In this document: positions 13,689-22,900 of the stretch, piece by piece | How positions within the stretch are numbered: the stretch's first letter is position 1 | Layout: every line of letters begins with the position of its first letter | Origin: CAZIVO01 sp964542765 | GTDB lineage: Bacteria > Planctomycetota > UBA1135 > UBA2386 | NCBI GenBank assembly: GCA_964542765.1 | Contig: CAZIVO010000043.1 | Span: 1-26,272 of the forward strand | Direction of reading: 5' to 3' | DNA length: 26,272 bases | The notes under the pieces: generated by a model | Told to the model about the DNA's origin: nothing | What the model saw: only the letters and a program-made list of their open reading frames with translations | Database searches by the model: none | Translations under genes and position numbers: made by a program

Positions 13689-16585
13689 CCCTTGAAATAT
13701 TTTTCGATGATCCAGGCCGGTTGGTGGCGATCGGGCTTGCGCTTGCGGCCGGTCAGATCGATTTCCTTGTCCTTGGGATTATCGACGGTCAGCGGCGTCT
13801 TGTCGTCGGTGCCCACCTGCCACTGGCGCATCAACTCCATCATCCTGCCAATGCGCTGAGCCTGCGCGGGAACCCCCGCCAGATTATGGAGTTCGTTGGG
13901 GTCCTCGGCGAGATCGAATAGCTGGTAGTGATCGATCAGCGGATAGCGAATCAGCTTCCAGCGCTCATCGCGAACCGCGCGCATCTTGTTCTCGTAAGCG
14001 GTGAACAAGGTGTCGCGCACCCGAGCCTGCTCGCCCCGCCAGATCGGCGCCAGACTGTAACCCTCGACCGTCTCGTTGACGGGCATCCCGGTCATCTCAC
14101 AGATCGTCGGATAGATATCGAACAGATAGGTCAAGGCTTGCGTCGAGCCCTCGGGAACCCCGGGTCCGGCGAAGACCAGCGGGCACCCCATCGAGTGTTC
14201 GTAGAGGTTCTGCTTGCCGAGCAAACCGTGGCTGCCCACCGCCAGACCATGGTCCGCGCTGTAGACCACGATCGTGTTCTCACCGTGACCGGCCTTGTTC
14301 AGCGCCTGAAGAATGCGACCAATCTGCGCATCCATGTGGGTGATCATCCCGTAGTACTCGGCCAGCTGATCGCTGATCATCTCCCGCGGCCGCGGCCAGG
14401 GAGCCAGCGACTCGTCGCGTCCGGTCATCCAGCCATTGTGGAAGGGGTGTTGCGGCTTGAAGTTCACCGGCAAGGGCGGACGCCGATCGTAGTATTCCTG
14501 GAGATAAGGCTCCGGCGGCTGCCGCGGATCATGAGGCGAGGTGAAGGCCACATAGGCGAAGAAGGGCTCATCCTTGTCCTGACTGTTCAGGAACTTGATC
14601 GCCGCATCGGCGAACAGTTCGCTCGAGAACTTCGCGCCCAGACGCTTGTTGATGAAGGTGCCATCGGGGCCGATATCCTGCACGGGCACCTTGGTGTGGT
14701 CCGACATGCCTCCCATCATCGCGGCCTCGCCCTCCTGGAAACTGCGCAGGAAGGCCTCTTCACGGTTATGCCACTTGCCGGTACCGAAGGTCGCATAACC
14801 ATTCTTTCCCAGGACCTCGGGCAGGGTCTCGACACCGGCAAGATCCATCGGCACCCGCCAGAGCGTGCGGCCGCTCATCAGCATGGCCCGACTGGGCTGA
14901 CAGACAGCTCCATGGATCGAGCCAAAGCAGTAGTTCTGAGCGAAGCGGAAGCCTCGTGAAACCAGACTGTCGATGTTCGGAGTGCGGATATGGGGATTGC
15001 CAAAAGCGCCCACCGAATCCGGCCGCTGATCGTCGGCGAAGAGAAACAGGATGTTCGGACGATCCGATCGGGTGGCTGACGGTTTGCTGGCTTTCGCCGC
15101 GGGTTGCTCCTTCTTGGCAGGCTTCGGTGCTGATGCCGAGCGAGCCGCAGTCTCGCCGATCATCGACTCCAACCGTCGCTTCAACCTCTTGCGCGTCGAA
15201 GCATGCTTCGGATCGTCGGCGAGGTTCTTGTACTCTTTTGCGTCCTCCCTGTGATCGAAGAGTTGTGCGCCACGCTTGCCGCCGTCCCACTCGGTGTAGC
15301 GCCAGCGCCCGGTGCGGATCGAGTAGCCCGGGAAGGTCGGCCTCTCCTTGCTGCCGGACTTCTTCCTGTCGCGCCGGAATACCTGGGTGATGGCAGCGCC
15401 CTTGGAGCGTGCCTTGGGATCATCGAGGAGCTTGGCAAGGCTCTCGCCATCGCAATCGCCAGGCGTGGACAGGCCGCACAACTCGGCTAGCGTCGGATAG
15501 AGATCGATCAGCTCGACGATCTCCCGCGAAACCTTGCCCTTGGCCTTCGCACCGGGCGCGGCGATGACCAAAGGCACGCGCGCCGACTGCTCGAAGAGGC
15601 TCTGCTTCTGCCAGAGCCCATGCTCGCCGAGGTGATAGCCATGATCGCTGATGAAGACGATCACCGTACTGTCGGCCAGCCCGAGACGATCGACAGCATC
15701 GAGCAACTTGCCGACCTGCGCATCCATGAAACTCGTCGAGGCGTGGTAGGCCTGGGTCGCCTCCCGACTCAAACGATCGTCGAGCGTCTCATGGTCTTTC
15801 TTGTGGCTCATCAGGGCCGCCGCCGGAATGGCCGAGCGATCCTCTTTCGCGTCGTCTGCCAGCTGGATCGAAGCGGGCGGATAGAGGTCGAAGTATTTCT
15901 TCGGTGCCACGAAGGGCGTGTGCGGTCGGTAAAAACCGACCGCCAGGAAGAAGGGCTCGTCGGCGTGCTGCTCGAGCAGCTTCACCGCCGCATCAGCACC
16001 GATCCCGTCGGTCTGCTCCTCGTCGGTGCCCTCGGCGGCGAGCCAGCTCAAGGTCGCGCCGAAACGGCCGGGGATCAGGCTGAAGATCTTGTTTTCCTCG
16101 TCCTTGTCGCGACCGCGCGGATTGACCACCTGCTCCCAGGACGGAGCGTCGTCCATCACACCGCTGGTGCCGATCTCCTTGGGAACACCGTAATGATAGA
16201 GCTTGCCGACACGGGCAGCGAAGTAACCGTTGTTGCGGAACAACTGCGACAGGGTGACCGCGTCGGGGGTCTTCTTGCGGAAGTGTGTCTGATTGCTCAA
16301 GACACCGGTGGCATCCGGTCTTTTGCCGGTCAGAAAGGAAGCGCGGCTCGGGTTGCACAGGGGAAACTGGCAATAAGCCCGGTCGAAACGCAGGCCGCGA
16401 GCCGCCAGCCGATCGATGTTCGGTGAGCGGACCTGTGGATGGCCGTAGCAGCCGAGGTCATTGTTCAGATCGTCGGAGACGATGAAGAGGACATTGAGCT
16501 TCTTCGCACTACCGGGCTTGGCCTGAGATAGAACGGGTGCGGCGAGGGCGGCGAACATCGAGAGGGCGATCGATACGGCTTTCAC
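13682..16585 (-). CDS. Secreted tandem double sulfatase
   Basis: A 967-residue protein made of two complete sulfatases after a signal peptide (about 1-21). The first (about 28-470) resembles iduronate-2-sulfatase-type enzymes: S-D-D-L-N-N-D-L-G, formylglycine motif C77-N-P-S-R81, V-G-K-L-Y-H, and S-D-H-G-Y-H-L-G-E-H-G. A linker rich in Ala, Lys and Pro (about 475-508) follows. The second sulfatase (about 510-967) has A-D-D-Q-R-P-D-S-V-G, formylglycine motif C562-Q-P-S-R566, G-K-W-H-N-R-E-E and S-A-D-H-G. The start is the GTG at 16585, which has AAGGAGT six bases upstream and leads directly into the signal peptide. A longer frame to 16825 adds about 80 residues with no signal peptide at its end and runs into the divergent transporter. 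Both sites look intact, so one polypeptide could remove two differently placed sulfates. Confidence 0.92.
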   Translation of the reverse strand: MKAVSIALSMFAALAAPVLSQAKPGSAKKLNVLFIVSDDLNNDLGCYGHPQVRSPNIDRLAARGLRFDRAYCQFPLCNPSRASFLTGKRPDATGVLSNQTHFRKKTPDAVTLSQLFRNNGYFAARVGKLYHYGVPKEIGTSGVMDDAPSWEQVVNPRGRDKDEENKIFSLIPGRFGATLSWLAAEGTDEEQTDGIGADAAVKLLEQHADEPFFLAVGFYRPHTPFVAPKKYFDLYPPASIQLADDAKEDRSAIPAAALMSHKKDHETLDDRLSREATQAYHASTSFMDAQVGKLLDAVDRLGLADSTVIVFISDHGYHLGEHGLWQKQSLFEQSARVPLVIAAPGAKAKGKVSREIVELIDLYPTLAELCGLSTPGDCDGESLAKLLDDPKARSKGAAITQVFRRDRKKSGSKERPTFPGYSIRTGRWRYTEWDGGKRGAQLFDHREDAKEYKNLADDPKHASTRKRLKRRLESMIGETAARSASAPKPAKKEQPAAKASKPSATRSDRPNILFLFADDQRPDSVGAFGNPHIRTPNIDSLVSRGFRFAQNYCFGSIHGAVCQPSRAMLMSGRTLWRVPMDLAGVETLPEVLGKNGYATFGTGKWHNREEAFLRSFQEGEAAMMGGMSDHTKVPVQDIGPDGTFINKRLGAKFSSELFADAAIKFLNSQDKDEPFFAYVAFTSPHDPRQPPEPYLQEYYDRRPPLPVNFKPQHPFHNGWMTGRDESLAPWPRPREMISDQLAEYYGMITHMDAQIGRILQALNKAGHGENTIVVYSADHGLAVGSHGLLGKQNLYEHSMGCPLVFAGPGVPEGSTQALTYLFDIYPTICEMTGMPVNETVEGYSLAPIWRGEQARVRDTLFTAYENKMRAVRDERWKLIRYPLIDHYQLFDLAEDPNELHNLAGVPAQAQRIGRMMELMRQWQVGTDDKTPLTVDNPKDKEIDLTGRKRKPDRHQPAWIIEKYFKGQ

Positions 16586-16591
16586 AGCGTC

Positions 16592-16598
16592 ACTCCTT
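16592..16598 (-). promoter_or_regulatory. Ribosome binding site deciding the GTG start of the double sulfatase
   Basis: The minus strand reads AAGGAGT here, six bases before the GTG at 16585. This places the start there rather than 80 codons upstream. Confidence 0.75.
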
Positions 16599-16614
16599 AG
16601 GGGGAAGGCCGCGC

Positions 16615-16644
16615 ATCCTATCCGCAGAAGGCCTTCGGCGTCAC
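16615..16644 (-). promoter_or_regulatory. Possible promoter of the double sulfatase
   Basis: On the minus strand a -35-like GTGACG (16644-16639) and a -10-like TAGGAT (16620-16615) are 18 bases apart, each matching four of six consensus bases. Transcription would begin about 20 bases before the GTG. An AAGGCC / AAGGCCTT inverted repeat (16605-16610 and 16628-16635) overlaps it. This is a match by eye only. Confidence 0.25.
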
Positions 16645-16722
16645 GTGGCGGCGACCGAGACGGATGTTTCGCCTCGAACGACTCTACATCTCCGTGGCAG
16701 AGGATTAAGCTGCCGACGCCCC

Positions 16723-17024
16723 ATGGCACCCGATACGCCCATGACCCAGTCCGACCCTGCCGACCAGGCATCGATCGCGCGACCTCCGGTCGGTCTCGCC
16801 GCGCTGTTGCTGCTCGGACCCTCACTGATCTGGTGCGCGGAGTACATCGGCTCCGGCGAGGTCATCCTGGCGACCCGCTCGGGCGCGATCCTCGGCACCG
16901 GCATCCTGTGGGTCATCATCTCCGGGATCTTCTTGAAGTTCTGGATCGGCATGGCCGGTGCGCGTTACACGGTCTGCACCGGTGAGGGCATGATCGATAT
17001 GATCGCCCGCGTGCCCGGCCCGGC
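16723..17024 (+). CDS. Nramp-like transporter, N-terminal fragment (broken by gap)
   Basis: The 5' part of one transporter gene whose remainder lies after the N gap. Numbering is from the in-frame ATG at 16741; ATG 16723 is also possible. The first membrane segment is at about 18-33, followed by A33-E-Y-I-G-S-G-E40 where classical Nramp proteins carry D-P-G-N. L-A-T-R-S-G-A and a second membrane segment follow. Upstream bases show only a distant AGAGGA as a ribosome site, so the start is uncertain. The gene is divergent from the double sulfatase, with about 137 bases between them. The fragment ends at a 55-base sequence that is repeated exactly after the gap. Confidence 0.7.
16970..17024 (+). 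repeat. 55-base duplicated contig end, left copy
   Basis: Identical over 55 bases to 17125-17179 on the other side of the 100-N gap. This is the overlap of two contigs that should have been merged, not a biological repeat. Confidence 0.9.
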
Positions 17025-17124
17025 NNNNNNNNNNNNNNNNNNNNNNNNNNNNNNNNNNNNNNNNNNNNNNNNNNNNNNNNNNNNNNNNNNNNNNNNNNNN
17101 NNNNNNNNNNNNNNNNNNNNNNNN
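17025..17124. other. Artificial 100-N scaffold gap
   Basis: Exactly 100 N, the usual placeholder length. The flanks overlap by 55 identical bases. Removing the Ns and one copy restores a single open reading frame. Confidence 0.9.
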
Positions 17125-17179
17125 CGGTCTGCACCGGTGAGGGCATGATCGATATGATCGCCCGCGTGCCCGGCCCGGC
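17125..17179 (+). repeat. 55-base duplicated contig end, right copy
   Basis: Exact copy of 16970-17024. It begins directly at the end of the N run, as expected for a contig end. Confidence 0.9.
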
Positions 17180-18308
17180 ACACTGGGGTGTCTGGATCGT
17201 GCTGGTCGCGCAGGTGGCTGCCGGCGCCATTTCGATCGGCTCTCTGGCAACGGCTGCCGGTGTTTTCGTGAGCAGCCTGCTGCCTGTTTCCGCCGGTGTC
17301 GGCGGCCTTGCGGTCACCCTGTTCGCCGTGGCTGTCGCATGGTCAGGTACTTTCGAGATCCTCAAGGTCGTGATGAGCGCGCTGGTCTTCGTGACGGTCA
17401 TCGGTGTGCTATGGGTCGCGATCACGGTCCTCCCCGAAGCTTCCGCCCTCTTCGAAGGGCTCGCTCTGCATGTCCCGACCGTCCCTGACTGGGCCACGCG
17501 AGCAGGTGTCGACGCCAACCCCTGGCGCGAAATCCTACCGCTGCTGGGCTGGGCTGCTGGCGGCTTCGCGAGTCAGGTCTGGTACACCTACTGGGTGCTG
17601 GGTGCCGGCTACGGAGCCGCCGCCGGTGCCCGGCAAGGCGAACCCGCCGACACCGAACGGCTGAAACGACTGACACGCGAAGACGGCATGCGCTTGCGGC
17701 GCTGGTGTCGCGTCGTGCAGACCGATGCGAGCCTGGCAATGCTGATCGGAATTCTCGTGACCGCATGCTTCTTGATCGCCGGCGCCGGCGTTCTCGGTCC
17801 CCGACAAGTCGCCCCCGAAGGGCCCGAGGTAGCCCTCACCCTTTCGACCCTCTTCTCCGAGACATGGGGAGAGCTCGGCGGTTTCCTGTTCCTGCTCGGA
17901 GGTACCGCAGCACTGATCTCGACACAGATCGGCCAGCTCGCCGGCTGGCCGCGACTGCTCACCGATGCCTTCAGGATCTGCCTGCCGTCCCTCGGCCGCA
18001 ACCTGTCCTGGAAGAAGAGATACCGATTCTTCCTCCTGTTCTTCGTGATGACCAACGCCGTGATCGTCTTCGCTCTGAACGAGAAACCAGTCCTTCTGGT
18101 GCAGATATCAGCTCTTTTCGACGGACTGTTGCTGACGCCCCTACAAGCGCTGTGGGTCGGAATCGGACTGTTCTATATCCTTCCCAGACTGCTGAGTGAC
18201 GAGGCTCGCGAGCTTCTGCGCCCACACTGGATCTTCGGAGCTGTTCTGGCCATCGCCTTTGTCGTCTTCGGCTATTTCTGCGTGATCCAGATCCCCCACG
18301 TGTTCTGA
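17125..18308 (+). CDS. Nramp-like transporter, C-terminal part (broken by gap)
   Basis: The rest of the transporter begun at 16723. Collapsing the false gap gives one protein of about 470 residues with about 11 membrane segments and no frameshift. The layout and the helix-breaking segments fit the Nramp (MntH) fold, a proton-driven divalent metal transporter family of the LeuT type. The sixth-segment region reads G-G-F-A-S-Q-V-W-Y where classical members carry the metal-binding M-P-H. Together with the missing D-P-G-N this points to a divergent branch whose substrate may not be Mn or Fe. A charged loop at about residues 242-265 of the merged protein faces one side. The ATG at 17145 is internal. 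The sialate O-acetylesterase-like gene follows 34 bases later on the same strand. Confidence 0.72.
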
Positions 18309-18329
18309 TCAAATCATCGATCGCCACAC

Positions 18330-18336
18330 AAGGGGA
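18330..18336 (+). promoter_or_regulatory. Ribosome binding site of the SIAE-like gene
   Basis: AAGGGGA lies 6 bases before the ATG at 18343. It supports this start over the internal Met codons a few residues further in. Confidence 0.6.
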
Positions 18337-18342
18337 ACCGAG

Positions 18343-19902
18343 ATGGCTATGATGCCGCGCATGCGCACCTCCCTCCTCGCCATCGTTTTCGCCGCCCTGC
18401 CGTCCGTTGCCGCCCTGCAAGCGCCCGAAACACTCGAGTTGCCCTCGCTGTTTTCCGATCACATGGTCTTGCAACGCGACAAACCGATTCCGATCTGGGG
18501 CTGGGGTCCCGCCGGCAAAGAGATCCGCGTCCGCCTGGGCAAGCAGAAGGCCGTCGCCACCACCATCGATACAGATGGCCGATGGAAGCTGACGTTGCAG
18601 CCGATGGCTGCAGGTGGACCGCACAAGCTCATCGTCCGCGGCGAAGAGAAGATCGTGATCGAGGACGTTCTGATCGGCGAGGTCTGGCTTGCTTCGGGCC
18701 AATCGAACATGGCCATGAACGTGCAAGGCTGCATCAATTTCGATCAGGAAAAGGCCGCCGCCGACCTGCCGCAGATCCGCATGTTCAGCGTGCCGCGCAA
18801 GCCACAAACGACACCTCAAGATCGGTGCGGCGGAGACTGGCAAGTCTGTTCGCCCGACACCATCGGCCGCTTCTCGGCGACCGCCTATTTCTTCGGGCGC
18901 AAGTTACACGAGGTGCTCGACGTGCCTGTCGGCCTGATCAACTCTTCGGTTGGCGGAACAGCAATCGAAGCCTGGACCAGCATGGGCAAGCAAAAGGGCG
19001 TGGCCAAGCTGGCGCCGGTCTTCGCCCCCTGGACACAGGCCAAGGGCTCATGGGATCCTGCTGCCGCCGAGAAGAACCACGCCAAGCGACTGGTCAGATG
19101 GGAAGCACAAGCAAAGAAGGCGCGCGAGGCCGGCACGAAGGTCCCGCGGAAACCCCGCAAGCAGACCGATCCAGCGCTGTCGACCAACCGTCCAGCCAAC
19201 CTCTTCAATGGCATGATCTCGCCGGTGGTCGGTTACGGCATCCGTGGCACCATCTGGTATCAGGGCGAGCGCAACTCCAAGAATGATGAGTTCGCCAAGC
19301 TCTACCGATATCAGTTGCCGATGCTGGTCGCGGACTGGCGTGAACGCTGGGGACAAGGCGACTTCCCCTTCCTGTGGGTGCAACTCCCCAACTTCAAGGC
19401 CGTCAGTGAAGACCCCGGCACCGCCAGCAGTTGGGCGCTCATGCGCGAAAGCATGCTGCTCTCGCTGAAGACGCCCAACACCGGGATGGCCGTGGCCATC
19501 GACGTCGGCGATGCCAAGAACATCCACCCCAAGAACAAGCAAGCCGTCGGGCAGCGGCTGGCCCAGTGGGCGCTGGCCGAAACCTACGGTCAAAATATTC
19601 CGGCGTCGGGACCACTCTATATTTCCCACCGGGCCCAGGACGGTCGCGTCACCGTGACCTTCGAGCGCGCCCACGGCCTGCGCACCAGCGGCGGACAGCC
19701 ACCGAAGGGCTTCGCCATCGCCGGTCAGGACCGCCAGTGGCACTGGGCGCAATCGAAGATCGAAGGCAGAGCCATCGTCGTCTGGCACCCGCAGGTAAAA
19801 TCACCGGTCGCGGTGCGTTACGCCTTCGGCGACAACCCGCAATGCAACCTCGAAAACGGTGCCGGTCTTCCGGCATCGCCCTTCCGCACCGACGACTGGT
19901 AA
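18343..19902 (+). CDS. Secreted sialate O-acetylesterase-like hydrolase
   Basis: A 519-residue SGNH-type esterase that removes O-acetyl groups from sialic acid or other sugars outside the cytoplasm. The signal peptide is at about 7-25. Family marks: L-F-S-D-H-M-V-L-Q-R-D at about 36-46, a beta-rich N-terminal domain with D-G-R-W at 78-81, A-S-G-Q-S121-N-M with the nucleophile Ser121, N-S-S-V-G-G-T-A-I-E-A-W, G-T-I-W-Y-Q-G-E, and the likely acid/base pair Asp390 / His395 in D-A-K-N-I-H-P. A Lys/Ala-rich insertion lies at about 215-275. The gene follows the transporter closely on the same strand and ends 10 bases before the convergent ThuA/propeller gene. Given the sulfatase neighbours, the target is more likely an acetylated polysaccharide than host sialic acid; that is inference. 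Confidence 0.92.
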   Translation: MAMMPRMRTSLLAIVFAALPSVAALQAPETLELPSLFSDHMVLQRDKPIPIWGWGPAGKEIRVRLGKQKAVATTIDTDGRWKLTLQPMAAGGPHKLIVRGEEKIVIEDVLIGEVWLASGQSNMAMNVQGCINFDQEKAAADLPQIRMFSVPRKPQTTPQDRCGGDWQVCSPDTIGRFSATAYFFGRKLHEVLDVPVGLINSSVGGTAIEAWTSMGKQKGVAKLAPVFAPWTQAKGSWDPAAAEKNHAKRLVRWEAQAKKAREAGTKVPRKPRKQTDPALSTNRPANLFNGMISPVVGYGIRGTIWYQGERNSKNDEFAKLYRYQLPMLVADWRERWGQGDFPFLWVQLPNFKAVSEDPGTASSWALMRESMLLSLKTPNTGMAVAIDVGDAKNIHPKNKQAVGQRLAQWALAETYGQNIPASGPLYISHRAQDGRVTVTFERAHGLRTSGGQPPKGFAIAGQDRQWHWAQSKIEGRAIVVWHPQVKSPVAVRYAFGDNPQCNLENGAGLPASPFRTDDW

Positions 19903-19912
19903 AGCAACGCCA

Positions 19913-22900
19913 TCAGCCACCAAGCGACTCAAGGTAGGCCAGTAGCGAAGCAAACTCCTTCACGGTGAGGTCCTTCACCAGACCTTCGGGCATCAGCGAG
20001 TTCTCGAGCTGCTGGCGATTTTTGACCTTGCTCCTGTCGAGCACGACAACCGCGCCGGTTGCATTTCGCAATTCGATCTCGTCGGCAGCCTCTTTCGTGA
20101 CAAAGCCCATGTGGGCCGAACCATTCTCGAGGGTGAAAAGCTGGGTCGCGAAACCCTGCGCCACCTGAGCGCCGGGCTCGAGGATCGACTCGACCAGCTC
20201 GTCACGACCATAGCGCCTGGCTATATCACCGAGAAAAGGCCCTTTCGGCTCCTCCTCGGAGGATGTCGTATGACAGGCCGAGCAGGTCTTCGCAGCAAAC
20301 AGCTCGCGGCCGAGCTTCACCTCGCCCTTGGCCGTCTTCAGGCGCTTGACCACACGCTCGCGTGGAAGGCTGCCGATCACCTGACCCTCCTTGCCAACCG
20401 GCGGCGCCTTCGAAGATTCATCAAGCTTCAGCTTTGTAGCGGCGAAGTTCGCCGCCTCCTTCACCTCTACGTCGGAGTCGGCCAAGCGACTCTTCACCTC
20501 ATCCGCCCAGGACTTGAGACCTCCGCGGCCGATCGCCTGCAAGAGCACTGCGGCCACTGCCGGCTGGCCCCACGCCGACGCCACCGCGCGCTCGGCCGCA
20601 CGCTTGGTCTGCACCGGCTGCTTGCTGTTGTGCGCGGCCCTGAGCAAAGCCCCGGCGGCCTTCGCACGCAATGCAGACTCACTGTCATGCGAAGCTGCGA
20701 CGAGCCCCAGAAAGACGACCGCATCCTCTTCCAGTTTTTCCTGAGCAAGCAGAGCCTCGACGGCCAGTTCGCGGAATGCTTTCTTGTCGCCGGCCAGGAA
20801 GAGCAGCCTCTCCATCGCAATCGGCAATGACACCCGGTGTCGCCGCAACTCCTCGAAGATGGACAGCGCCTGCGCATCACTCGCATACTCGAGTTCGCGC
20901 TCAATCGCTCTCTCGATTGACATGCTCGAAGCCCAGGTGCTCCGCTTGTAATACGGTCCACTGGTGTCGGGGCGAGTCCCCCACCAACGACCCGTCCACT
21001 CGCCCTCGCGATGATAAAGACGGATGAGCGCGCCGAGCAAAAGCGTGCCCTGATCGGGATCTCTGCTGGAATCAAGATGATCGATCAGGCTGGAGACAAC
21101 AGCGGGTTCGTGCATCGACTTGAGCGCACGCAGAGCACCCCCCTGGAACTCGCCACCCAGGGCAGACAGACATGACTCACTCGCCAGCAGGCTGACCAAG
21201 GCCTTGACGGCAGCATGCGCAATCGCCGGGTCGGCATCGGCCGTCAAGGGCAGGATCGAGTCTGCAACCCCGACTCGATCGAGTCGCCCCAGGCCAATGA
21301 CCGCTTGCAAACGAACCCGCGGATTCTCGTCGGTGAGCGCAGCCAAAAACGGGGCGGCCGGAACCGCCGCCCATTCGTCGCCGTCATCAGCAAGGGCGCG
21401 CAGGGCGAACTCACGCAGCTCGTTCCGCGCGATCCAGCCTATCAAAGCATCGCGTGACGCCGCACCTCGCAACTGCTTGAGAGTGAAGAGAGCGGCGACG
21501 CGGCCCGCCAGAGGGCCATCACCCTCGACCATGTTTTCCAGAAGGTCGACGGCTCCGACCGTCTCCGTTCGACGCAGCAACTCGCTCTGAGCATGCAAGC
21601 GCAAGGTCTGCCCACGACCGCCGATGAACTCCACCAACGCGGAAGTGCTCGCATCTCGTAACACCGGGAAAGCCGCGGACCCCTGATTCGCTCTCAAGCG
21701 CAAGATCTGGCCGACGTTCGGGCCGATGTTGTGGTATTTGCCACCCTTCCAGCTGCTCACGTAGAGCCGACCGCGGCCATCCACATCGATATCTGTCGGG
21801 CGCGGCAGATCGAGGAAGGTCTCCTGCTTCGCAGCGAAACTGGCTCCCTTGGGCTGGAGGGGGTGACGGTAGATCTTGTTTCTAACCCAATCGCAGGTGT
21901 AGAGAGCAGAGCCGTGGGGCCGAGGCAAACTCGGTTCATCCAGCCACAAGGCACCGGTCCCTGAACCACCGCCATAGTCCGCAAGTGGAGCAACGATCTC
22001 ATCCGAAAAATGCTTGTACAGTGATGGGTAGCCACAGTGCGCGGTCGCAAAGACATGGTGGAGACGAACGTTCCAGCCGCCGCCGTCATTGGTGTTGTCT
22101 CTGGTAAAAGCATTGAGCGAAGAGTCGAGAGCAACATCGCAGATATTGCGAAGACCACAGACAAAGACCTCGAGGCCGCTGCCATCCGGCCTGACCCTGA
22201 CGATGCCACCTCCACGCATGCGAAGGCTCTTGCCATCGGTTCCGCGAGCATCGAGAAAACCGTAATCGCCCACCGCAATGTAGAGCCAGCCATCGATGCC
22301 CATGCGCAGACCGTTGGTAGTGTGATCGGCACCGCGAAACTTCAGATCCCGGCCAATGCCACGGACCAGCACTCTGTGCTCCTCAGCAGTGCCATCTCCA
22401 TCACGGTCTCGAAACAGGCTCAGGTCCGGAGGATGCACGACATACAGAGCTTCGCCGTCCCAAGACAACCCGCGCGGACTATCGACCTTGGCAAAGGTGG
22501 TGAACTGATCGGCGCGACCATCGTCATCATGATCGACGCACCGAATGATGCGGCCACGGTCTGCTGCACGGTCCAGCGAAGAGTTCCCATCGACAGCAAC
22601 AAAGACAATCCCCTCGGGCGTTGCGCACAGGGACACCGGGTAGCTGATGTCGGGAGGGGAGGCAAACACTTCTAGTTTGAACTCGGGCGGAGCCCTGGCT
22701 CCAACCAAGGCAGCGGCCTCGCTCTTCACTGGAGATACGGGTTCCGTCTTCTTGATCTCCTTGCCGCCGGAGCCCTTCTCCGCAGGAGGGGTCTTGCCCT
22801 TCTTCTTCACCCGGCCAGCCTTCTTCTTCTTCGCGGGCGGTGCCTCGACCTTTTCAGTCGGCTCCTGTGGCGGCGTTGCCTTGATGATCTTCTCGTCGAG

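Noticed and set aside
13928..14959. 343-codon open frame opposite the double sulfatase
   Set aside because: A shadow frame favoured by high GC; it covers the conserved second sulfatase and has no domain features.
16586..16825. N-terminal extension of the double sulfatase to 16825
   Set aside because: A GTG at 16585 with a strong ribosome binding site leads directly into a signal peptide. The extension is Arg-rich, lacks family similarity and overlaps the divergent transporter start.
16970..17179. A biological tandem duplication of 55 bases
   Set aside because: The copies sit exactly at both edges of a 100-N placeholder, and merging them restores one reading frame, so an assembly artefact explains it.
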